IMG/VR virus record: IMGVR_UViG_3300042987_001634
Span: 1-30,293 of that record
DNA from: a virus
Direction: 5' to 3' (one strand)
Length of the DNA stretch: 30,293 nt
The notes beneath the pieces are model-generated. The model worked only from the letters and a program-made list of their open reading frames with translations. It did no database searches and was not told where the DNA came from. A program made the position numbers and the translations under genes. Of this stretch, positions 20,697 to 26,611 are shown in pieces. Within the stretch, counting starts at the first letter, position 1. Each line of letters begins with the position of its first letter.

Positions 20697-21086
20697 ATGG
20701 CTTATGATGCTAATCTCCAACTGGCAAATGAAACCGCCAAGACCGGTAGCACCAACTCCACGGGTATCAACCTCAAAACTGGTTCCCTTCGTGGACCCGT
20801 TATGTGGGCGCGTGTTGAGGTGACTGCTGGTGCGGCTTCGGTTTCCGATGTCACGTTGACGTTCTCCGTTGAACACTCTACGGATGACAGCACTTACTAC
20901 GCGCACACGTCCGGTGCCGATCAGGTGGTCACGATCACTTCTGGCGGATCCGTTCGTTCGCGTGACGTTGTGTGGATTCCTATTGTCACGGAGAAGAAGT
21001 ACATCCGCTTGGCTATGGTCAAGGGTGGTGGCACTCTCGCTTCCGGCGCCTACAACGCCTACATCACCAACTCGCACCCGCAGTAA
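20697..21086 (+). CDS. Capsid cement/decoration protein (Bbp16-like)
   Basis: The product has 129 residues, almost all beta-strand: an early LANETAKTGSTNSTGINLKT, a middle VMWARVEVTAGAASVSDVTL and SVEHSTDDSTYYAHT, and a C-terminal YIRLAMVKGGGTLASGAYNA. This order matches small beta-sandwich cement proteins that follow the capsid gene, such as Bordetella phage Bbp16. It would stabilise the expanded capsid from outside. The SD GGAG lies nine bases upstream. A strong terminator follows at once. Confidence 0.75.
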   Translation: MAYDANLQLANETAKTGSTNSTGINLKTGSLRGPVMWARVEVTAGAASVSDVTLTFSVEHSTDDSTYYAHTSGADQVVTITSGGSVRSRDVVWIPIVTEKKYIRLAMVKGGGTLASGAYNAYITNSHPQ

Positions 21087-21099
21087 GGTGAACCGACCA

Positions 21100-21125
21100 G
21101 GGGGAGGGGAAACCCTCCCCCTTTT
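21100..21125 (+). terminator. Rho-independent terminator after the cement gene
   Basis: A perfect 9-bp stem GGGGGAGGG / CCCTCCCCC with a GAAA loop is followed by TTTT, 14 bases after the cement stop. It would limit transcription from the abundant capsid genes into the downstream genes. Confidence 0.9.
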
Positions 21126-21142
21126 GTCATCTGGAGGCTATA

Positions 21143-21304
21143 ATGCGTAAGTCTTGTTCCATGAACGGCAACGGTATGATGCACGGCAAGGAATCCAAGT
21201 CCGAGAAGAAAATGGAAGCGCAAGAGTCCAAACTTGAGGTTCAGAAACTGAAACTTGAGATAGCGAAACTCAAGCGTGAACTCGGAACGAAGCGAGGCAA
21301 GTGA
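21143..21304 (+). CDS. Small lysine-rich coiled-coil protein (53 aa)
   Basis: The ATG at 21143 follows GGAGG. The product starts MRKSCSMNGNGMMHGKESKS, then a helical heptad-like region (KLEVQKLKLEIAKLKRELG) with leucines at coiled-coil spacing. It is very basic and Met-rich at its N-terminus. The stop overlaps the next start. No family is recognised. It may be a minor virion or DNA-associated protein, given its place among head genes. Confidence 0.6.
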   Translation: MRKSCSMNGNGMMHGKESKSEKKMEAQESKLEVQKLKLEIAKLKRELGTKRGK

Positions 21305-21474
21305 TGATGAAGAAACCTACCAAGGCCGAGAAGAAGGTCGAGAAGGTGATGCACGAATACAAGGAAGGTGGACTCAAGTCTTCCTCCGGTGCCAAGGTCA
21401 CGTCTCGCAAGCAGGCCATCGCCATCGCGTTGTCCGAAGCCGGAATGGCGAAGAAGAAGGCCAAGGGCAAGTGA
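21304..21474 (+). CDS. DUF6496-type small basic protein (56 aa)
   Basis: ATG ATG at 21304 overlaps the upstream stop (TGATG). The product reads MMKKPTKAEKKVEKVMHEYK, then EGGLKSSSGAKVTSRKQAIA and IALSEAGMAKKK. 'V..VMHEYK.G.LKSSSG.KV.SRKQAIAIALSEA' is the DUF6496 signature as I recall it, found in phages and bacteria, with no established function. The protein is basic and helical, perhaps nucleic-acid binding. It lies between cement and adaptor genes. Confidence 0.8.
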   Translation: MMKKPTKAEKKVEKVMHEYKEGGLKSSSGAKVTSRKQAIAIALSEAGMAKKKAKGK

Positions 21475-21475
21475 C

Positions 21476-22147
21476 ATGACGCGAGGGGAGATCAAGCAAC
21501 GTGTCAGGATGTACTATCCTGAATCACCGGGCACCCTGGGATGGGATGACCCGTTCGCATTGGACTCCCTTATCAAGGATGCCACAAACGAAGTGGCGCG
21601 TCAGTCAGATTGCCATGAGGACATCCGTTATCTGGATGTGACCGCTAACACGCAGGTGTACTGCGCTCCGGATGTCTACCGCCCGGTAGCGGTGTTCTTC
21701 AAGGATTCGTCGGGGAACTGGTCAAGACTTCGCACCATGCGTAGTCACGACGATAACTTTGACCAGTTTCGTTTTGACTCAGCCGCTGATCCTATTTCCC
21801 ATGTAGGGTTCCGAGGTGGGAATCAGATCGTGTTGGCTCCGACGCCTTCGGTCACGCGCAGCGCGGCGTTGATGATCGAAGGTTACTGTCAACCTGGCGA
21901 GTATTGGGTATACGATTCAGGTGGAGTCGCGCAAGCCAATACCGATAATGATGAGTGTCCGCTACCGGTATGGGCACATGATGCCGTTGTCTATCATGTT
22001 CTCTGCAAGCGTGCTGAGATAGCCCGTGAATATCCGGCGGCAGAGACTTTCCGGAGGCAGTTCCGGACTTTGATGGGCGACGTGGAGGCGAAGGCCGGTT
22101 TGTATCTGGCTAGATCTGCGAAAGATTACACGGTGAGGAAGTACTAG
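21476..22147 (+). CDS. Head-tail adaptor protein (SU10/gp4-like)
   Basis: The start ATG at 21476 lies one base after the previous stop. The frame upstream to 21368 is a shadow of the DUF6496 gene. The 223-residue product begins MTRGEIKQRVRMYYPES, with LIKDATNEVARQSDCHEDIR, a beta insertion, and a C-terminal helical part (WAHDAVVYHVLCKRAEIARE, FRRQFRTLMGDVEAKAGLY). This helical-beta-helical layout and the position two genes after the cement gene match neck adaptors that attach beneath the portal in short-tailed phages. A second adaptor-like gene lies at 25596. Confidence 0.72.
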   Translation: MTRGEIKQRVRMYYPESPGTLGWDDPFALDSLIKDATNEVARQSDCHEDIRYLDVTANTQVYCAPDVYRPVAVFFKDSSGNWSRLRTMRSHDDNFDQFRFDSAADPISHVGFRGGNQIVLAPTPSVTRSAALMIEGYCQPGEYWVYDSGGVAQANTDNDECPLPVWAHDAVVYHVLCKRAEIAREYPAAETFRRQFRTLMGDVEAKAGLYLARSAKDYTVRKY

Positions 22148-22149
22148 CC

Positions 22150-22365
22150 ATGACTATTGATTCCGGCTGGGCGGCTGTTGTACTTATGGCGGTTTTGGCG
22201 ATCGCCGGCGGTGTCGGTAAGCTCATCCACATGATGTACAAAATGGAACAGGAGATCACCGGCACCGCGGCGACGCTCAAAGATCACGGGCGGCGCCTTG
22301 ATTCGCTTGAGTCCGAGGTGCGAAACATCCTCCAATTGATACTGCGTCATGAGGAACACCGATGA
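22150..22365 (+). CDS. Membrane-anchored coiled-coil protein (71 aa)
   Basis: The product has one hydrophobic segment near the N-terminus (WAAVVLMAVLAIAGGVGKLI) and a charged coiled-coil C-terminus (RRLDSLESEVRNILQLILRH). This is the arrangement of XhlA-like or phage accessory lysis proteins, though with the membrane segment first. The stop overlaps the next ATG (ATGA). It is the first of three small membrane-type genes in a row. Confidence 0.65.
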   Translation: MTIDSGWAAVVLMAVLAIAGGVGKLIHMMYKMEQEITGTAATLKDHGRRLDSLESEVRNILQLILRHEEHR

Positions 22366-22475
22366 AGGAACGAATCATCGAATGGATCGTCAAAATCGGG
22401 ATATTGATCGGGTGCGGATTTTCCGCCTATATGCTGCTCACCTTGCTGGCTTCCGTGTTGAGAGGCGGGGAATGA
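22362..22475 (+). CDS. Very small single-span membrane protein (37 aa)
   Basis: The ATG at 22362 overlaps the upstream stop (ATGA), with GAGGAA upstream, and its stop overlaps the next ATG (ATGA). The product is MKERIIEWIVKIGILIGCGF followed by SAYMLLTLLASVLRGGE, one long hydrophobic helix with a basic N-terminal flank. Exact coupling on both sides supports translation. It could be a minimal holin-type protein. No family is recognised. Confidence 0.6.
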   Translation: MKERIIEWIVKIGILIGCGFSAYMLLTLLASVLRGGE

Positions 22476-22729
22476 AAAACATCTCGATCAAGCGCTTGGC
22501 GACGCTGATGGTCATCACGACGATCGCGGTATCGACTCCGGCCATGCAGTCCGCATTCGCACAACCCGTGCCACCGGAGGCCGGTTTCGAGGAGATCACG
22601 GCGCGGTTTGAACACGCGATGGTGAACAGCGTCAACGCGCTGATTCCGGCGTGGATTTCCGCGCTGGTCGGGTTCTTCACCCGCGCCGATAAGACGGAGC
22701 CGCTCTTCGCGCTTAAGGCGGGACGCTGA
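22472..22729 (+). CDS. Small protein with N-terminal signal peptide (85 aa)
   Basis: The start ATG at 22472 overlaps the upstream stop, and the open frame back to 22349 is a shadow. The N-terminus KNISIKRLATLMVITTIAVS followed by TPAMQSAFAQP has the basic, hydrophobic and AxA parts of a signal peptide, with likely cleavage after AFA. The mature part holds an amphipathic stretch (NALIPAWISALVGFF). It is exported or becomes membrane-bound. A spanin or holin role is possible given its two membrane-type neighbours. There is no lipobox cysteine. Confidence 0.62.
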   Translation: MKNISIKRLATLMVITTIAVSTPAMQSAFAQPVPPEAGFEEITARFEHAMVNSVNALIPAWISALVGFFTRADKTEPLFALKAGR

Positions 22730-22983
22730 TGGTCAGCATTCAGGTTGTGTCGCGCACGGTTGATGCGGCTGGTGCGATCCAGTATCAATTCGATGACGGA
22801 AGCGGCGTTGTATTTCCCGATGCCGCCGCGGAGGAATCATGGTGTCTGGATTCAGCAATAGAACTCCAGATGCGAGCGAACATGGTGCAGATAGCAGTCT
22901 GCAAAACGGTGCACGGCATGGCGAATGTCACCGTGACGCTGAACGTCGATGACGCCAATGGAAACGTGCTGACGGTGGCCTGA
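22729..22983 (+). CDS. Small beta-rich protein of unknown function (84 aa)
   Basis: The ATG at 22729 overlaps the upstream stop, and the stop overlaps the next ATG. The product starts MVSIQVVSRTVDAAGAIQYQ, has an acidic middle with one Cys and Trp (EESWCLDSAIELQMRANM), and a VTVTLNVDDANG strand near the end. It looks like a small virion-associated domain. No family is recognised. Confidence 0.55.
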   Translation: MVSIQVVSRTVDAAGAIQYQFDDGSGVVFPDAAAEESWCLDSAIELQMRANMVQIAVCKTVHGMANVTVTLNVDDANGNVLTVA

Positions 22984-24071
22984 TGTCTTATTTGTTTTTG
23001 TTTCCACCTTGGGAACAATTGTGCGCAACGAACATTACGTTCGGTTCGCAGACAATGAACTCGACGACGAACGATATCGGCATCGTATTTCAGATGCCCG
23101 AGGCGGCGACGATTACCGCGGTTGCATTCAGGCAAAGTTCGATCACCGGTACGCCGGGTACATTGCGCGTTGGATTGCAGGGCGTTTCGGCGACTACCGG
23201 GCTAAACGACGGCACCTATCTGGGCGGTGCGACAAACTACGTTGACTACACCGGCTGGGCATCGGGGAACAACAACACATTCATCGTCAACACGCTGCCG
23301 AGCGGTGTCACGGTCACTAGAGGGCAACTCGTTTGCCTATACCTCAAACCACAGGCGGTCGGAACTTGGAATGCATCCAACCTCGCCGCTATCAGCACAT
23401 CGATTCAGGATTGGCGCAGGGGATTTGTTCGGCCATACAAATTCATTAATGCCAATAAGTCCACAGCATTTGAGCAGATACCGTTTTTTGTGCGCTCATC
23501 AACCAAAACATACGGCAATCCGTATCAAACATTCTCTGCTCCTGCGTTGACCAATACATCTAACCCAGACGAAATTGGCCTTGCATTCACCATCAATTCA
23601 TCGAGTTTTTCGACGTATCAGGTTGCTGGCGTCAGGCTGACGAACAACATCGCGTCCGCCAGCGGTACGTTCAACGTGGTGCTCTACAACAACACGACGG
23701 CATTACAGACGGTGGCCGTCGATACGGACCAGATATCCCGTTTTGCCACGAACGGAGTGGAAATCCTGTTTGAGGATTCCACGCTCGCGACGCTAAATAC
23801 CGGGACGGAATATATTCTCGGCCAAAAGGCGACATCGTCTGCGGCGAACGCTTGCCAACCATCCTATGCCACGTTGCCGACCAACGGTGATCTGAGCGCA
23901 ATATCAACGGAAACGATCCGGTACGCGGAACGGCAAACGACTGGCGCGTGGTCATTCACGAACAACACGCGGTTGCCGATGGTCAGCCTGCTGATCAAGA
24001 CGACGGCATTCACGGGCGGTGGCGGCGGTTTGTTGGTCCATCCCGGCACGGCTGGAGGCATGAGAGGCTGA
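22983..24071 (+). CDS. Putative virion appendage protein, beta-sandwich type (362 aa)
   Basis: The product is rich in Thr, Ser, Asn, Gly and Ala with strands throughout (TLRVGLQGVSATTGLNDGTY, VTVTRGQLVCLYLKPQAV, GTFNVVLYNNTTALQTVAV). Two halves look related: each has an '(I/L)GL.F.....' strand, then 'V.(F/V)R.....(S/T)GT..V.L', then a Gly-rich end, suggesting duplicated jelly-roll-like domains. A Gly-rich linker (FTGGGGGLLVHPG) closes the chain. It is likely a receptor-binding or tail appendage protein, but this is inferred from composition and place only. Confidence 0.6.
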   Translation: MSYLFLFPPWEQLCATNITFGSQTMNSTTNDIGIVFQMPEAATITAVAFRQSSITGTPGTLRVGLQGVSATTGLNDGTYLGGATNYVDYTGWASGNNNTFIVNTLPSGVTVTRGQLVCLYLKPQAVGTWNASNLAAISTSIQDWRRGFVRPYKFINANKSTAFEQIPFFVRSSTKTYGNPYQTFSAPALTNTSNPDEIGLAFTINSSSFSTYQVAGVRLTNNIASASGTFNVVLYNNTTALQTVAVDTDQISRFATNGVEILFEDSTLATLNTGTEYILGQKATSSAANACQPSYATLPTNGDLSAISTETIRYAERQTTGAWSFTNNTRLPMVSLLIKTTAFTGGGGGLLVHPGTAGGMRG

Positions 24072-24072
24072 C

Positions 24073-25596
24073 ATGAAAGAGATACTCAAGCGGGGAACCA
24101 CCAGTAATATCCTCCGCGTGTTCCTTCAGGATTCGGCCGTCACAACCGGCGCAGGCAAGACCGGATTGACCAACGCATCGAGCGGCCTCATCATCTCGAC
24201 CATCGCCGATCTGGAGGCGACCGCGACGACCTACACCTCCGCGGCTTCCAACGTCGAGACCATCACGACGCTCGGCACGTTCGCCGCGCCGACCGCCGGT
24301 AAATGCCGATTCAAGGAGGTCGATGCAACGAACTTCCCCGGCGTGTATGAGATCCAGATCGCTGATGCGCGGTTCAACGTCTCCAACTCGACTCAACTGC
24401 TGGTCTCGATCCAATGCACCGGTGTCGCGCCGGTGTTCGCTGAATTCCAGCTGATCGCGGTTGATCTGCTCGATACCGTGCGGCTCGGCCTCACGGCGAT
24501 TCCCAACGTGGCGCAGGGCACCAGCGGTGCGCTGCCGACCGGCAACGCGACCGGACAGGTCACGGTGGCGACCAACAACGACAAGACCGGGTACTCGCTG
24601 ACGCAGGCATTCCCGACGAACTTCTCATCGCTCGCCATCAATGGTGGCGGAGCGGTTACCGCCGGGACCGTATCGGACAAAACGGGGTATTCGCTGACGC
24701 AGGCATTCCCGACGAACTTCTCCAGCCTTGCGATCACCGGTGGGGGCGCGGTGACGGCTGGCACGGTGTCGGACAAGACCGGGTATTCGCTTACTCAGGC
24801 GTTCCCGAGTAACTTCTCCAGCCTTGCCATCACGGCAGGAGGCGCGGTCACGGCCGGTACGGTCTCGGACAAAACTGGGTACTCGCTCACGCAGGCGTTC
24901 CCCAGTAACTTCTCCAGCCTTGCGATCACCGCTGGTGGAGCGGTTACTGTTGGCACGAACAACGACAAAACTGGATACAGTTTGACCACTACGCCTCCAA
25001 CCGCAAATTCGATTGCCGATGCGGTTTGGGGAGCAGACAAGGACACGCCATACGCCGGTGGAACTTATGGCAACACGACGTTCGGGCGGCGCGTGTTGCG
25101 TGGCGCATCAACTCAGGCGGATGTATCCGTAACTGGATCCAATCATGTCGCCGCAGACATTCACGAACTGCAACCCGCGGTCATATCCGCTGGAGACTTT
25201 TCCGCAGGAGCCATTGATGCCAATGCTCTTGCTACGGATGCCGTGACTGAGATTGCCCAGGGAGTCCTTACCGAGGCGACAAGCACCACAACCTACGCTG
25301 CTGGAGATGTTGGGAATATTCTAGGCCGGCTGCACAACATGATTGAAGCAGATGGCGTTGACTTCAGATACACAACCAACTCGCTGGAGCAAGCACCGTC
25401 AAGCGGAGCAGGTGCTTGGCAATTGAATGCCGCTCAGACCACCGGTCTGAAACGGATGATCACGGCGATTGTCGGAATAGGTGGCGAGACGGCAACTCCT
25501 GGCGTGCTTGAATTCGGTATGGTTGGCGATACAACGACATTGCAGATCACGCAATCCGTGGATGGAAATGACCGTTTGACGGTTCAGGAAATCTGA
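24073..25596 (+). CDS. Tail fibre or appendage protein with 32-residue tandem repeats
   Basis: This 507-residue protein has an N-terminal region of about 165 residues (ILKRGTTSNILRVFLQDSA, a strand-rich domain with AGKCRFKEVDATNFPGVYEI). Four 32-residue repeats follow, each with DKTGYSLTQAFP, NFSSLAI and GGAVT, plus a partial fifth beginning DKTGYSLTTT. The C-terminal region has VWGADKDTPYAGGTYGNTTF and a final beta domain (TPGVLEFGMVGDTTTLQITQ). The DKTGYSL motif recurs in many phage tail-fibre-like proteins in my memory. Repeats of this type would lengthen or stiffen a trimeric fibre. Confidence 0.7.
   Translation: MKEILKRGTTSNILRVFLQDSAVTTGAGKTGLTNASSGLIISTIADLEATATTYTSAASNVETITTLGTFAAPTAGKCRFKEVDATNFPGVYEIQIADARFNVSNSTQLLVSIQCTGVAPVFAEFQLIAVDLLDTVRLGLTAIPNVAQGTSGALPTGNATGQVTVATNNDKTGYSLTQAFPTNFSSLAINGGGAVTAGTVSDKTGYSLTQAFPTNFSSLAITGGGAVTAGTVSDKTGYSLTQAFPSNFSSLAITAGGAVTAGTVSDKTGYSLTQAFPSNFSSLAITAGGAVTVGTNNDKTGYSLTTTPPTANSIADAVWGADKDTPYAGGTYGNTTFGRRVLRGASTQADVSVTGSNHVAADIHELQPAVISAGDFSAGAIDANALATDAVTEIAQGVLTEATSTTTYAAGDVGNILGRLHNMIEADGVDFRYTTNSLEQAPSSGAGAWQLNAAQTTGLKRMITAIVGIGGETATPGVLEFGMVGDTTTLQITQSVDGNDRLTVQEI
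24580..24963 (+). repeat. Four 96-base coding repeats
   Basis: Units begin at 24580, 24676, 24772 and 24868, with a partial one from 24964, each exactly 96 bases (32 codons). Protein identity is very high, but silent codon positions differ between units, so the copies are old and kept by selection on protein. This also speaks against a CRISPR array: there are no unique spacers. Confidence 0.9.
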
Positions 25597-26399
25597 TGCC
25601 TCTATCAATCTACCCACCATATCTAGGGCCGGCGGCCACCACCACCGGTGAGCCTACAACTGCCGCCAGTCTTTTGGACCGTGCGCTTTGGCTTCTTGCC
25701 GAAGCGACCGATAGTCAAGCCGCAGCTGTTGGGAATGGTAGTGGTACGGAAAGCATCAGCACTACAAACTATGTGTACAAGTTGTCCAATGAAGCCATTG
25801 AATGGCTTTGCAGGACGTGCTTGTTCATCCCGTGCCTTGTGTCCACGACGAACCTATCCGCCAACACGAACTATGTATCCGTATTTGAACTGGATATGGA
25901 TACGGCGGGTATGCGCGAGATGTGGGCACCTGAAGCGGTGCTTTGGGACAACACGCAACTCACACACGCCTCTGTCACGGCTCTACGTCGATACGATCCT
26001 GGCTTTGAATCAGCGACGGCAGGAACGCCTACGCATTGGTTCCATCAGAGCCGGACGCAGATTGGCTTGTATCGCAAGCCGAGCGCAAACGGCAACATTG
26101 CCGTGTATGGTGCCGGGTATCCACTCCGCCTTGGAGATGGAACCGGTGATACCGTCACAGAAACCGCGGTGGCTCCTTCTGCGGATTTGCTTTATCTGGT
26201 TCCTCGATACGTTGCGTGCATGATCGCCAAGCGGAACTACCACGATGCTTCCTTGGTGGAACGTGCCCGTATTTGGGAAGAGCAACTGGTGCAGGAATCC
26301 ACGCGGTTGTGGCTTGCCTTGGATCAGCGATGGCGTCAACCGGGTGGTATGTATCAGGCGCCTCCCAGCGGACCGCTAAGTGGCATGAGGGCTGATTGA
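25596..26399 (+). CDS. Second adaptor-like neck protein (267 aa)
   Basis: The ATG at 25596 overlaps the stop of the fibre gene. The product has an early helix (AASLLDRALWLLAEATDSQA), LSNEAIEWLCRTCLFIPCLV, a beta insertion with FELDMDTAGMREMWAPEAVL, and a C-terminal helical region (LLYLVPRYVACMIAKRNYHD, ARIWEEQLVQESTRLWLAL). This repeats the helix-beta-helix plan of the adaptor at 21476, though the sequences are clearly different. It lies just before the large hub-type gene, so it probably forms a second ring in the neck. The function is inferred. Confidence 0.55.
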   Translation: MPLSIYPPYLGPAATTTGEPTTAASLLDRALWLLAEATDSQAAAVGNGSGTESISTTNYVYKLSNEAIEWLCRTCLFIPCLVSTTNLSANTNYVSVFELDMDTAGMREMWAPEAVLWDNTQLTHASVTALRRYDPGFESATAGTPTHWFHQSRTQIGLYRKPSANGNIAVYGAGYPLRLGDGTGDTVTETAVAPSADLLYLVPRYVACMIAKRNYHDASLVERARIWEEQLVQESTRLWLALDQRWRQPGGMYQAPPSGPLSGMRAD

Positions 26400-26611
26400 T
26401 GCGCCCTTCCGGTACTTACGATCGCACCGGTCCTGCAACGTGCGCGACAAGCCGAGTACAGACTTTGGCATCCTCGGCCGTGCGTGTTGGTGCTATCTGC
26501 AATCAGACCGTGTATACGCTCGATGCCGATGATGTTGCCGCGTTCGACCTTGCCGGTCCTACCCTGAACTTTGCTTTGCGTCTCAACTCCATGTATGCGG
26601 TGGTGATCTGA
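26399..26611 (+). CDS. Small protein of unknown function (70 aa)
   Basis: The ATG at 26399 overlaps the upstream stop (TGATG), and its own stop overlaps the next ATG. The product starts MRPSGTYDRTGPATCATSRV, with a second half of short strands (ICNQTVYTLDADDVAAFDLA). No domain is recognised. It sits between two neck genes and may be a small virion part. Confidence 0.55.
   Translation: MRPSGTYDRTGPATCATSRVQTLASSAVRVGAICNQTVYTLDADDVAAFDLAGPTLNFALRLNSMYAVVI

Noticed and set aside
20166-21077. 303-residue minus-strand frame opposite the capsid and cement genes
   Set aside because: It is antisense to two well-supported structural genes and has no recognisable domain.
24580-24990. CRISPR array
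   Set aside because: The 96-base periodic repeats are coding, contiguous and without unique spacers.
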